Shown one piece after another: positions 8,695 to 17,807 of a DNA stretch of 64,000 bases. The stretch's first letter is position 1, and the number at the start of each line of letters is the position of its first letter. The notes under the pieces are model-generated. The model did no database searches. It had not been told where the DNA came from and was given only the letters and a program-made list of their open reading frames with translations. Origin of the DNA: Bacteroidales bacterium. GTDB taxonomy: Bacteria; Bacteroidota; Bacteroidia; Bacteroidales; WCHB1-69. Made by a program: the position numbers and the translations under genes. Location of the stretch: the NCBI GenBank assembly GCA_017454945.1, contig JAFTCA010000010.1, positions 225,619 to 289,618 on the forward strand, in the 5' to 3' direction.

Positions 8695-9204
8695 TTAGAA
8701 GCGGTATCTTACACCTATGCCTAAATTGAAAAAGTCGCCGAAATAATTGTTGAAGAAAGGACCTGGTCTGCCAAATCCTAACACGTTCCACATAGGACGC
8801 CAGTCGATACTCAAATTGAGCGGTATGTCAAATTGGTACTCCACTCCTATTTGGAAACCGAGGTTAAGTCGCCATGGTGTGCCACGATACTCTGTTATAT
8901 AGTCTGTGTGCCAATTTTTTCCGAAGCCATACCCTAATCCCAAGCCTGGGCCCACATACCAATTCCATCCGCTGGTAATATTGAACACCCAATCAAAAAC
9001 GCAGTTAATATCAGAATACCACCAGCGACTGAAGAAATAGGAAACACCTGCAGTCAAGTCAATCATATACTTTTCCATGGCCAAATTATGCTGGTAGGTA
9101 GCCTCCATATTCCATCCTACACGACCGCCAACGGCGCGGGGCTGGGCATTGGCTGCCATCATGAGCGAAGCAACCAAACATACGGTCAATAAAAACTTTT
9201 TCAT
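8695..9204 (-). CDS. Small outer-membrane beta-barrel protein
   Basis: 169 residues: a 20-residue Sec signal peptide ending in ANAQ, then a sequence of alternating aromatic and polar strands (GVSYFFSRWWYSDINCVF, GLGLGYGFGKNW, LNLGFQIGVEYQF) ending in a terminal phenylalanine, the usual signal for BAM-mediated insertion. The size is that of an 8-stranded OmpX/OmpW-like barrel. It is unusually rich in Trp, Phe and Tyr. Exact family and ligand unknown. It is transcribed towards the tRNA-Ala. Confidence 0.75.
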   Translation of the reverse strand: MKKFLLTVCLVASLMMAANAQPRAVGGRVGWNMEATYQHNLAMEKYMIDLTAGVSYFFSRWWYSDINCVFDWVFNITSGWNWYVGPGLGLGYGFGKNWHTDYITEYRGTPWRLNLGFQIGVEYQFDIPLNLSIDWRPMWNVLGFGRPGPFFNNYFGDFFNLGIGVRYRF

Positions 9205-9339
9205 GATTAAACTATTTTAATTTATTGATATTGAGTTAAATATAAATGTTAATAGATATTAATTTCAAAAAGTAAAGTTATCTATAATTACATTTTAAAC
9301 CCAAGCTTTTCAAAAAAGTTTTCCACCTCTCTTTTTTCG

Positions 9340-9347
9340 TAACTTTG
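9340..9347 (+). promoter_or_regulatory. Candidate mscS promoter -7 box
   Basis: TAACTTTG, 44 bases before the MscS-family gene ATG; fits TAnnTTTG. Confidence 0.5.
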
Positions 9348-9391
9348 CATCCTAAAAACACAACATTATTACTAATTTTAACAAAAACATC

Positions 9392-10213
9392 ATGGAACAA
9401 TTCATTACAGCTGCAAAACAATTTCTTTCGGATGTTGTTTTCACAAACATTCCCAAACTGATCATCGCCCTGCTAATCTTGTGGATCGGCTGGAAACTGA
9501 TCAAGTTTTTGAACAAAACCCTGCAAAAAATCTTCGCCAAAAAAGAAGTCGATGTTTCTCTGCAATCCTTCCTTCTGTCGCTGATTGACATCACACTGAA
9601 GGTGTTGCTCGTCCTCACCGTCATGGGCATCATCGGAATTCAGGCCACTTCGTTTGTCGCCATCCTGGGTGCTGTCGGCTTGGCTGTCGGCATGGCCCTG
9701 CAAGGCACATTGCAGAACTTCGCCGGAGGCGTTATCATTCTGCTGCTCAAGCCATACCGCGTAGGAGACTTCATTGAACAGGGCTCCTTCAGCGGCACCG
9801 TGAAGAATATCCAGATTTTCAGCACGGTACTCTCCACTGTTGACAATAAAATCATCATCATCCCCAACTCGCAACTGGCCACCAACTCGCTTATCAACTA
9901 CACGCGTGGCGAAATTCGCCGTGTGGATGTGAATGTGGGTATCGCCTATGGCGAATCGGTGGACAAAGCCCGCGAGGTGATGCTGAATCTTGCCAAACAA
10001 GACCAGCGCATTTTGAACGAACCCGAGGCACCCGTAGTACACCTCACTTCCCTCTCCGACAGCTCGGTGGACCTCCAACTGCGCGTATGGGTGAAAGCTC
10101 CCGACTACTGGGGCGTTCTTTTTAACCTTAATCAAGCTGTTTATGAGGCTTTTAACGAACAAAACATCTCCATCCCGTTCCCGCAGGTTCAGGTACACCT
10201 CGACAAAGAATAG
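9392..10213 (+). CDS. mscS: MscS-family small-conductance mechanosensitive channel
   Basis: 273 residues, close to E. coli MscS (286). Three membrane helices (about 17-36, 60-80, 85-115); the pore-lining TM3 has the Gly/Ala-rich pattern GAVGLAVGMALQGTLQNFAGG, followed by the beta domain motif PYRVGDFIE and the vestibule segment VDNKIIIIPNSQLATNSLINYT (NSQ). It opens on membrane tension to release solutes during hypo-osmotic shock. It is a stand-alone gene with its own promoter and a hairpin downstream. Confidence 0.95.
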   Translation: MEQFITAAKQFLSDVVFTNIPKLIIALLILWIGWKLIKFLNKTLQKIFAKKEVDVSLQSFLLSLIDITLKVLLVLTVMGIIGIQATSFVAILGAVGLAVGMALQGTLQNFAGGVIILLLKPYRVGDFIEQGSFSGTVKNIQIFSTVLSTVDNKIIIIPNSQLATNSLINYTRGEIRRVDVNVGIAYGESVDKAREVMLNLAKQDQRILNEPEAPVVHLTSLSDSSVDLQLRVWVKAPDYWGVLFNLNQAVYEAFNEQNISIPFPQVQVHLDKE

Positions 10214-10247
10214 CGAATTCTATCCTAATAAAAAATGTTAAACAAAC

Positions 10248-10280
10248 GAGAAAGGGTGGCCACACGGTCACCCTTTTCTC
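10248..10280. terminator. Hairpin terminator between mscS and ftsK
   Basis: About 13 bp of stem (GAGAAAGGGTG..CC with GG..CACCCTTTTCTC) around an ACAC loop, 35 bases past the mscS stop. It lies between two convergent genes and may serve both. Confidence 0.7.
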
Positions 10281-10348
10281 AACCAAATTATTATGAAAAA
10301 ACTGAAACTACTACTTATTGCTCCATAGTATTCAGATTTGGGGTTTCA

Positions 10349-12925
10349 TTATATGAGGCCCATCTGCTGAAAGATAACACGCAGTTCTTCCAGCGAATGG
10401 ACTTTCACTTCACGGGCCTTGCTGCCCATAGAAGGACCAACAATGTTAAACTCTTCCAGCTGATCCATAATTCGGCCAGCGCGGTTATAGCCAAGACTCA
10501 TCTTTCTTTGTATCAACGACGTAGAACCTTGCTGCGTTTGCACAATCAAGGTGGCGGCATCCATAAAGCAAGAGTCTATCTTGTCGGAATGCTCGCCATC
10601 GCCACCAAACTCAAAGTCTGACTCCTCTTCGGCATATTCGGGCAAATAGAACGGCTCGGGATAGGCCTGCTGATCGGAGATGAAGTTGGTGATTTTCTCC
10701 ACCTCGGGCGTATCCACAAAAGCGCACTGCAAGCGCACCATGTCGCTACCCGTTGAGATGAGCATATCGCCCTTACCAATCAACTGGTTGGCGCCCGTGG
10801 CGTCGAGAATAGTCTTGGAATCCACACCTGCCTGCACGCGGAAAGCGATACGCGCAGGGAAGTTGGCCTTGATACTACCCGTGATGACGTTCACTGTAGG
10901 ACGCTGTGTGGCGATGACAAGGTGGATACCGATGGCACGGGCCAACTGTGCCAAACGGGCAAGAGGCGTTTCCACTTCACGACCCGCCGTGATGATCAAG
11001 TCGCCAAACTCATCTATAATAACCACAATATAAGGCAAATAGCGATGACCGTTGGCGGGCGATAACTTGCGCGAACAGAACTTGGCGTTGTACTCTTTGA
11101 TATTACGCGTCTTGGCTTGCTTGAGCAAGTCGTAGCGGGCATCCATCTCCACGCACAGCGAATTCAGTGTACGTACCACCTTCTTCGTGTCGGTAATGAT
11201 GGGCTCGTCGGCATCTGGCAACTCGGCCAAGAAGTGCTTCTCGAGGATGGAATAGAGGGTAAACTCAACCTTTTTGGGGTCCACCATCACAAATTTCAGT
11301 TCTGAAGGATGCTTTTTATAGAGTAAGGATGTGATAATCGCGTTCAAACCCACAGACTTACCCTGACCAGTGGCACCAGCAATGAGTAAGTGCGGCATCT
11401 TGGCCAAGTCGACCACAAACGGCTCGTCGCTAATGGTCTTGCCCAAGCCCATCGGCAAGTCGAACTTATTGTTCTGGAACTTGTCGGAGGCCAAAATCTC
11501 GCGCATAGAGACGATCTTGGGGTTCTTGTTAGGCACTTCAATACCGATGGTGCCTTTGCCCGGGATAGGTGCAATGATACGGATTCCCAACGCTGCCAAG
11601 CTTAAGGCGATATCATCTTCCAACCCTTTAATTTTGTTGATTCTGATACCAGCATCTGGCACAATTTCATACAACGTTACCGTAGGTCCAATGGTGGCCG
11701 TAATCTTGGTAATGGGTATCTTGAAGTTGTTTAAGGTCTTCTCAATTTTTTCCTTGTTCTCGCGCAACTCTTCCATCATCGCCTTCTTATCCACCTCCTT
11801 CACCTCATATTCATTCAACAAGTCTAAAGTCGGAAATTCATACAACGACAAATCCTTACGCGGGTCGTAATCTTCGAGTGGAACAATGGCTTGCGCATCC
11901 TCTTGCTCTTCACCTTCCGTATCTTCAATAATGTCTAATCCATCTTCAAACGAATCTTCAACATCCTCTTGCTGAGGCGTTTCCTCCTGTTTGGATGTCG
12001 AAAGAAGATCGTTTATCTCAAAAGGAACGGGCTCTGCCACTGGCTTCGGCTGCACACCCATCGGCGTCCATAGCGGCGTCTCTACGGGCTCGGCAGGCAT
12101 CTTCGGCTCCTCGTCAAACTCGTAAACTGTACCCTTTCCTACCTCCTGGCTCAATCCGTCGGGCTTGCCAATATATTCGTCCAGATTCTGATGCGTATCC
12201 TCTGTTGCAGGTTTTGAAGGCCGTGACGGATTGTCAACCTCTTTTCCTTCACGATGGAAAAGACCGCCAACCCAATTACCCATCATAGCGAAATGCCTGA
12301 AAGTCACATTATAACACAAAATCAAGATGGCGAAAAAGAGCACTATCAGAATCAGGGCTGTCACAAAGCCACCTGTCTTTTCAATGAGCCATTCCGATAT
12401 CTCCTGGCCAAACAAGCCGGCTATCAGGTCGGCTTTCTGCGCCGACACAAAGCAGCCACTTACCACTGCCAACCACGACATGGTCAGCAATGTGGTAATC
12501 GTCGTGCCAAACAGCGGCAACGGCGATTTGTCGAAGGTTAACTTCAAGCCATAAAGGAAAAACAGCAGTGTAAAACCTAAGGAAAATATGCCAAATGTAT
12601 AATTCACAAAGAAATGCGCCAAATATGCGCCAATACTGCCTGCCCAATTCTTCACGTCGCCACCCGACTGGCAATACGAAACGTCATATTCAAACGTGAA
12701 GAAGTGCGACACAATGGAAACCAGCAATAACAAAGAGAACGCCAGCAAAATGATGCCGTAAACTTTCAGCATGCGGGGATCGCCCAGCACCTGCCCCAAC
12801 GATTTGTGTTTCTTGGGTGATGTGGATTCCTTGCCTGCTTTTTTCGAAGACTTTTTCTTTTTGGAAGAGGCGGCTCTCCGATTGGTTGTAGTATGAGTAA
12901 CTTGCCTATTATTGCTAATATACAT
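10349..12925 (-). CDS. ftsK: DNA translocase FtsK/SpoIIIE
   Basis: 858 residues. N-terminal membrane domain with four to five helices (about 55-220), an acidic linker (about 235-370), then the RecA-like motor: Walker A GATGQGKS (about 513-520) and Walker B VVIIDEFGDL (about 632-641). The C-terminal winged-helix gamma domain (about 790-858, QGSTSLIQRKMSLGYNRAGRI) reads the KOPS polarity signals. It pumps chromosome ends through the closing septum and activates dimer resolution. A TACCTTTG promoter lies 35 bases upstream. A later start is unlikely, since the basic N-terminal tail precedes the first helix as in homologues. Confidence 0.97.
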   Translation of the reverse strand: MYISNNRQVTHTTTNRRAASSKKKKSSKKAGKESTSPKKHKSLGQVLGDPRMLKVYGIILLAFSLLLLVSIVSHFFTFEYDVSYCQSGGDVKNWAGSIGAYLAHFFVNYTFGIFSLGFTLLFFLYGLKLTFDKSPLPLFGTTITTLLTMSWLAVVSGCFVSAQKADLIAGLFGQEISEWLIEKTGGFVTALILIVLFFAILILCYNVTFRHFAMMGNWVGGLFHREGKEVDNPSRPSKPATEDTHQNLDEYIGKPDGLSQEVGKGTVYEFDEEPKMPAEPVETPLWTPMGVQPKPVAEPVPFEINDLLSTSKQEETPQQEDVEDSFEDGLDIIEDTEGEEQEDAQAIVPLEDYDPRKDLSLYEFPTLDLLNEYEVKEVDKKAMMEELRENKEKIEKTLNNFKIPITKITATIGPTVTLYEIVPDAGIRINKIKGLEDDIALSLAALGIRIIAPIPGKGTIGIEVPNKNPKIVSMREILASDKFQNNKFDLPMGLGKTISDEPFVVDLAKMPHLLIAGATGQGKSVGLNAIITSLLYKKHPSELKFVMVDPKKVEFTLYSILEKHFLAELPDADEPIITDTKKVVRTLNSLCVEMDARYDLLKQAKTRNIKEYNAKFCSRKLSPANGHRYLPYIVVIIDEFGDLIITAGREVETPLARLAQLARAIGIHLVIATQRPTVNVITGSIKANFPARIAFRVQAGVDSKTILDATGANQLIGKGDMLISTGSDMVRLQCAFVDTPEVEKITNFISDQQAYPEPFYLPEYAEEESDFEFGGDGEHSDKIDSCFMDAATLIVQTQQGSTSLIQRKMSLGYNRAGRIMDQLEEFNIVGPSMGSKAREVKVHSLEELRVIFQQMGLI

Positions 12926-12960
12926 AGATGTTGTAACTTACATATAAGGATTTCAAATTG

Positions 12961-12968
12961 CAAAGGTA
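12961..12968 (-). promoter_or_regulatory. Candidate ftsK promoter -7 box
   Basis: TACCTTTG on the minus strand, 35 bases before the ftsK ATG. The 235-base gap up to lnt holds this box and the lnt promoter; nothing else is seen. Confidence 0.5.
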
Positions 12969-13097
12969 TCTCTTTTCCAATCTATTATTTTTGGAAGAAA
13001 CAAAAGAATATTAACAACCCAATGTTATAAAGAAAACTCTTGAAATACTTGTCAGATAAGGATTCGCAGCAATTATTATTACCATTGATTTTTTAAT

Positions 13098-13105
13098 TAT
13101 TTTTG
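13098..13105 (+). promoter_or_regulatory. Candidate lnt promoter -7 box
   Basis: TATTTTTG, 55 bases before the lnt ATG; fits TAnnTTTG. Confidence 0.5.
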
Positions 13106-13160
13106 CTTTTCACTAAAAAACAATTATTACCATCCTCATAAAAATCCTTCCTCTACAGGC

Positions 13161-14807
13161 ATGAAAAAATACATCTTACTTTTGTTGAGCCTTTTATCGG
13201 GAATCTTGCTGTGGCTATCGTGGCCCGCAGCAGGGTTGCCGTTTCTGATATTTTTCGCCTTCATCCCGCTCTTCTTCCTCAGCGACGGACTGCTGCAAAG
13301 GGGCGGCAAGTTGGCCTTCTGGCAAGGATTCATCTACTCCTATCCCGCCTTCCTGCTGTGGAATGTGGCTACCACCTGGTGGATTTGGAACAGCACACCT
13401 CCCGGCTCCATCGCCGCTTTTGTCCTCAACGCCGCCTTTATGGCTATCGTCTTCGCCTGCTGGCACGCATTCCGCAAACAGAACCCGCCCACCATCACCG
13501 TGCCGATCGTGTTCATCGCTTTCTGGATGTCGTGGGAATACCTGCACCTCAACTGGGATCTGACCTGGCCGTGGCTCAATCTGGGTAACGTCTTCGGCAG
13601 CTGCACCCAATACGTGCAGTGGTACGAATGGACTGGCGCCTTTGGTGGTACTCTCTGGATTCTGACCGCCAACTTCCTGCTCTATTACCTTATCAAGGCA
13701 CTGCGCGAGAAGTCGGCCAAACGATGGGCTCTGCTGGCCGCCACCGCCGGCTGGATTGTCATTCCACTGATCATTTCGGCCGTGATGTACAACCATGAGT
13801 CAAAAAAGACCTACAAAGAAACCATCGAAACGGTTGTGGTTCAGCAAAATACCGACCCGTGGGAAGAACAGTATGAGATGTCGAATGCGCAACACGCCAT
13901 CCGCCTGCTGCAAGTGGCCTTTACCCAGCTGACCGACCAAACCCAACTGCTGGTTTGCCCCGAATCGGCTATCGCTCACTCTGTTTGCACCGATAACCTG
14001 CTGCAACACAATTTTGACCCATTTAGTCAGACCTACGGTGGTTTTACGCTACTCGACTCGCTGATTTACCACTATCCCAATATCAATGTAATCGCCGGCC
14101 TTTCGACCTACACTTACTACGACCATAAAGCTACGCCCACCGCCAGAGATAAAGGCGGTTACTTCTTGGATATGTTCAACTCCTCGGCTTGTTTCAACCG
14201 CAGCGGAAAGATTGAACTTTACCACAAAAGTAAGCTTGTGCCCGGCGTGGAGAAGATGCCGTTCCCGAAAATCTTCGGCTTTTTGGAGAATCTGGTCATC
14301 GACCTGGGCGGCCCCAGTGGCTCGCTCGGCATCGACACGGCCCAACACGCCTTTACCACCACCATTGATGGCGGCAAAGCGAAAGTGGGCGCACCCATCT
14401 GCTATGAGTCTATCTTCGGTGAGGAGTTTGCCCGCTTCGTATGTGATGGGGCACAAGTGATGACTGTCATCACCAACGACTCGTGGTGGAAGAACACACC
14501 CGGCCACAAACAGCACTTCCTGATGGCCAAATTGAGAGCTGTGGAGACGCGCCGTGCCATCGCCCGCGCCGCCAATACGGGCACCTCTGCTTTCATCATG
14601 CCCAACGGCGACGTGCACCAAGCCACCCAATACCAGACGCGCACCGCCATCAAAGAAAACATCCCGCTCAACGACCAACTTACCTTCTATGTGCGCCACG
14701 GCGACTACCTGGCACGCATCGCAGTAGGCTTGGCAGCCGCAGCCTTGTTATTCTTTATCATTCTGATTATCAAAAATAAAACCGCTATCTCACGCAGAAC
14801 CCGCTGA
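13161..14807 (+). CDS. lnt: Apolipoprotein N-acyltransferase
   Basis: 548 residues. N-terminal half with about six membrane helices; C-terminal half a periplasmic nitrilase domain (from about 225). The Glu-Lys-Cys triad is visible: E in LLVCPESAIAHS (about 272), K in LYHKSKLVPGVEKMPF (about 355) and C in GAPICYESIF (about 413). It transfers the third acyl chain to the N-terminal cysteine of lipoproteins, in keeping with the several lipoproteins in this window. It probably forms an operon with the sialidase, which starts 12 bases after the stop. Confidence 0.95.
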   Translation: MKKYILLLLSLLSGILLWLSWPAAGLPFLIFFAFIPLFFLSDGLLQRGGKLAFWQGFIYSYPAFLLWNVATTWWIWNSTPPGSIAAFVLNAAFMAIVFACWHAFRKQNPPTITVPIVFIAFWMSWEYLHLNWDLTWPWLNLGNVFGSCTQYVQWYEWTGAFGGTLWILTANFLLYYLIKALREKSAKRWALLAATAGWIVIPLIISAVMYNHESKKTYKETIETVVVQQNTDPWEEQYEMSNAQHAIRLLQVAFTQLTDQTQLLVCPESAIAHSVCTDNLLQHNFDPFSQTYGGFTLLDSLIYHYPNINVIAGLSTYTYYDHKATPTARDKGGYFLDMFNSSACFNRSGKIELYHKSKLVPGVEKMPFPKIFGFLENLVIDLGGPSGSLGIDTAQHAFTTTIDGGKAKVGAPICYESIFGEEFARFVCDGAQVMTVITNDSWWKNTPGHKQHFLMAKLRAVETRRAIARAANTGTSAFIMPNGDVHQATQYQTRTAIKENIPLNDQLTFYVRHGDYLARIAVGLAAAALLFFIILIIKNKTAISRRTR

Positions 14808-14819
14808 TAAGCGCAGAAC

Positions 14820-16490
14820 ATGAAACATACCTTTTTGCTTTGCCTGTTTTTCTTTTGCACGACCGCTGTTTTTGCTCAAAAAGTTGAAACAGAGCAATAT
14901 AATATTCCTATTCTAACTCATAAGGCAACCAATCACTTGATACGGGTGCGCATTATTAAAACTGATGACAACCCTTCTATTTTAAAAAGCTTAAACATCT
15001 CATTCAAAGGCACTTCTGATATAAAAGAGATTGAATCGGTGGCTTTTTACGCTGAGAAAAACGAACATGAATTAGATCCCGAACAGAAATGGGCCGAAAC
15101 CTCGAAAGTGCGCCCCAAAACCTCTCTTACAACCAACCTAACTCTTGATAAAGATACTGTAATCGGCTGGATTTCAATTAAATTGAGTGATCAGACTGAC
15201 CTGTCGCACCGCATAGCCGCCAACATCATCAGCGCTACATTCTCCACGCAAAAAAGAACTGTAAAACCAACTTGCCTCTCTCTATCTTCTCTTAATACGC
15301 ATCGTATTGGCGTTGCTGTGCGCCTACACGGACAAGATGGCGTTTGCGGCTCACGCATCCCGGGACTTGTCACCACTAACAACGGCACGCTGATTGCTGT
15401 TTTCGCCATGCGCAACCACAGTTACATCGACCTGGCCAACGACATTGACATCGGCATTACCCGCAGTTTCGACAAAGGCAAAACCTGGCAGCCCGTGCAG
15501 AAAATCATCGACATGGGCACCTACGGTGGCTTGCCCGAAAAATTCAATGGCGTGGATGATCCCTCGATTCTTGTGGACCGCCAGACGGGCGAGATATTCG
15601 TCATGGGACTCTGGATGCACGGTGTCATCGACCCTAACAGCGGAGAATGGGTGGAAGGCCTCACCGAATCGTCGGAAGTGTGGAACCACCAGTGGAATCC
15701 CAACGGCTCCAAGCCAGGTTACGGGCTGAACCAATCTTCACAAGTGTTGATGGTCAAGAGCAACGACGACGGCGCCACCTGGAGCAAGCCGCAGAATATG
15801 ACACGACAGTTAAAGAAGGAAGAGTGGTGCCTCTTCTCGCCTTGCCCGGGCAGCGGCATCACCCTGAACGACGGCACGCTGGTTTTCCCCACCCAAGGCC
15901 GTGAAAACGACGGCACCTCCTTCTCCACCATTACCTGGAGCAAGGACCATGGGCAGAGCTGGCACACCGCCAATCCCGCCTTCCACAACACCATTGAATG
16001 TTCGGTAGTGCAACTTTCCAACAGCTCTCTTATGCTGAATATGAGAGAAAAAGGCAACCGTGGCCGCCATGCCGACTGCCACAATGGGCGTGTGGTGGCC
16101 GTCAGCAACGACCTGGGCCAGACTTGGACTTCCCACCCCACCTCTTTTAGCGCCCTCATCGAACCTACCTGCATGGCAAGTCTCTATAAGCCTGAAAAAC
16201 AAAATAATACAAAGCCGATATTGCTATTTTTCAACCCCAACTCCACCCTCTACCGCCACAACCACACACTAAAAGTCAGCTTTGACGACGGAGAAACCTG
16301 GCCCTCAATCTTTTGGAAGAACCTCGACGAATGGATTGGCAACGGCTACTCCTGTATCACCACCGTGGACGACCACACCATCGGCATCCTTTTCGAAGGC
16401 AGCCAAGCCGATTTGCAATATATGCAACTGTCGATGGACGAAATTCTGACACCAGAATACCGCACAATGGGAACATTGCAGGTGAAATAA
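14820..16490 (+). CDS. nanH: Secreted exo-alpha-sialidase (neuraminidase)
   Basis: 556 residues, with a 19-residue signal peptide (ending FAQ). An N-terminal BNR-associated beta domain (about 25-150) precedes a six-bladed sialidase propeller. The RIP motif is seen as GSRIPGLVTTNNG (about 177-189), and five Asp-boxes of the form S.D.G..W occur: SFDKGKTW, SNDDGATW, SKDHGQSW, SNDLGQTW and SFDDGETW. It releases terminal sialic acids from host glycans. There is no T9SS domain and no lipobox, so it is probably periplasmic or outer-membrane associated. No nanA/nanE catabolic genes are seen in the window. Confidence 0.92.
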   Translation: MKHTFLLCLFFFCTTAVFAQKVETEQYNIPILTHKATNHLIRVRIIKTDDNPSILKSLNISFKGTSDIKEIESVAFYAEKNEHELDPEQKWAETSKVRPKTSLTTNLTLDKDTVIGWISIKLSDQTDLSHRIAANIISATFSTQKRTVKPTCLSLSSLNTHRIGVAVRLHGQDGVCGSRIPGLVTTNNGTLIAVFAMRNHSYIDLANDIDIGITRSFDKGKTWQPVQKIIDMGTYGGLPEKFNGVDDPSILVDRQTGEIFVMGLWMHGVIDPNSGEWVEGLTESSEVWNHQWNPNGSKPGYGLNQSSQVLMVKSNDDGATWSKPQNMTRQLKKEEWCLFSPCPGSGITLNDGTLVFPTQGRENDGTSFSTITWSKDHGQSWHTANPAFHNTIECSVVQLSNSSLMLNMREKGNRGRHADCHNGRVVAVSNDLGQTWTSHPTSFSALIEPTCMASLYKPEKQNNTKPILLFFNPNSTLYRHNHTLKVSFDDGETWPSIFWKNLDEWIGNGYSCITTVDDHTIGILFEGSQADLQYMQLSMDEILTPEYRTMGTLQVK

Positions 16491-16491
16491 A

Positions 16492-16523
16492 AAAGCGAGC
16501 CACCTTGTTAGATGTCTCGCTTT
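16492..16523 (+). terminator. Hairpin after the sialidase gene
   Basis: 8-bp stem AAAGCGAG/CTCGCTTT with a 16-base loop, one base after the stop codon and ending in TTT. It sits between the sialidase and the convergent tRNA-Lys. Confidence 0.6.
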
Positions 16524-16526
16524 CAG

Positions 16527-16599
16527 TGTCCTCGCAGGGATTCGAACCCTGGACCCATTGATTAAGAGTCAATTGCTCTACCAGCTGAGCTACGAAGAC
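16527..16599 (-). tRNA. tRNA-Lys (anticodon CTT)
   Basis: 73-nt cloverleaf: acceptor GTCTTCG/CGAGGAC, D-arm GCTC..GAGC, anticodon loop CTCTTAA on stem ATTGA/TCAAT, T-arm with GTTCGAATC. CCA is not encoded. Confidence 0.95.
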
Positions 16600-16760
16600 G
16601 TTTTCAGGCGGCAAAAATACAAAAATTTACCATATTTCCATCTTTGTTTCTGCCTTCTGAAGGAACTTTTTTTGTTTTTTATTGTAATGATTTAATTATC
16701 AGCGTTTTATATTACGCCATTATTTTTTTCTATCACACCAATTATTTGGCTCGGCTTTTT

Positions 16761-17801
16761 TTATTCCGATTTGCTGAATTCTTGCGCTTTAAGGGCTATT
16801 TGGCGATCATCGGTCGTGATGAGATGCACACCGGCAGCTTCCTCTTTCACAAACCCTACTACCGTCACATTGGCCATTTTTTGCACTTTTTCGTAATCTT
16901 TTTGCGCAATGGTAAACAGCAACTCATAATCCTCACCGCCATTCAAAGCAATCGAAGCAGCCACAATTTTCAAATCCTTCAGTGTATTAAAAGTCGTTAC
17001 ATCTATCGGCAATTTGTTCTCATACACATCGGCACCTTTGTGAGAGGCACGGCACAAATGCAACAGGGCGGCAGCCAGTCCGTTGTTGACCGCAATCATG
17101 CCTGTGGGCACAATACCTTCTTTACGCAAGGCTTCCACAATGTCGGTGCGTGGCTCTGGTTTCAACTGACGCTCCAACACGTACTCGTGTCCTGCAAAGT
17201 CGGGCTGCATATCAGGATTTACCTCAAACACCTTCTTCTCGCGCTCCAACAACAGCAAACCCGTATAGGCTGCAGCCAGGTCGCCCGACACACAGATCAG
17301 GTCATTCTCATTGACAGTGGTCCGCTTAACCAACTGCTTGTCAGACGCTTGCCCCATCACTTGTGTTGAAATAATCAGTCCCAACTGCGATGTGGTAATA
17401 TCAAAGCCAACCAAATCAATATGATAGCGCTGACAGCAAAGATTAACCCCCGCCATAAAATCTTCAATGGCTTCTATCGAAAAACGATTTGACACCGCCA
17501 GATTCAGCACCAACTGCGACGGCAGCGCATTCATGGCGAGAATATCTGTTGCTGTTGCTGCAACCGCCTTATAACCAAGATGTTTTAAGGGAAAATAGGT
17601 CAGGTCGAAATGGATGTTTTCAATCATCAGTTTCGAAGCGGTCAACAAATGCGGCTCCGTAGGCGAAATGACGGCTGCATCATGTCCCGGCCCCAGCGTT
17701 GTTGTGGCTTGTTCAATGGGAAACTTTTCGAGCAAACGGTCAATCAGTTCCTGTTTGCCGATTTTGGCAACTTCTTGCCTCTCTTTGTTTTGTAAAAGCA
17801 T
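16761..17801 (-). CDS. ThiL-like protein (thiamine-monophosphate kinase family) with altered active-site residues
   Basis: 346 residues, full length for Bacteroidota ThiL and recognisable by HFDLTYFPLKHLGYKAV, YHIDLVGFDITTS, LICVSGDLAAAY and GGEDYELLF. Enzymes of this family bind Mg-ATP with conserved acidic motifs. Here the usual GDDAAV reads GHDAAV, (S/T)TDLLVEG reads ASKLMIEN, GGDTT reads GFDIT and DISDGL reads AVNNGL. Four of the key sites have therefore lost Asp or Gly, while TDILAMNA and the C-terminal GGEDYEL are intact. It could be a functionally changed paralogue or a weak kinase. It lies 6 bases after prs, presumably co-transcribed. I leave out the gene symbol because activity is doubtful. 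Confidence 0.85.
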   Translation of the reverse strand: MLLQNKERQEVAKIGKQELIDRLLEKFPIEQATTTLGPGHDAAVISPTEPHLLTASKLMIENIHFDLTYFPLKHLGYKAVAATATDILAMNALPSQLVLNLAVSNRFSIEAIEDFMAGVNLCCQRYHIDLVGFDITTSQLGLIISTQVMGQASDKQLVKRTTVNENDLICVSGDLAAAYTGLLLLEREKKVFEVNPDMQPDFAGHEYVLERQLKPEPRTDIVEALRKEGIVPTGMIAVNNGLAAALLHLCRASHKGADVYENKLPIDVTTFNTLKDLKIVAASIALNGGEDYELLFTIAQKDYEKVQKMANVTVVGFVKEEAAGVHLITTDDRQIALKAQEFSKSE

Positions 17802-17807
17802 GTACGA

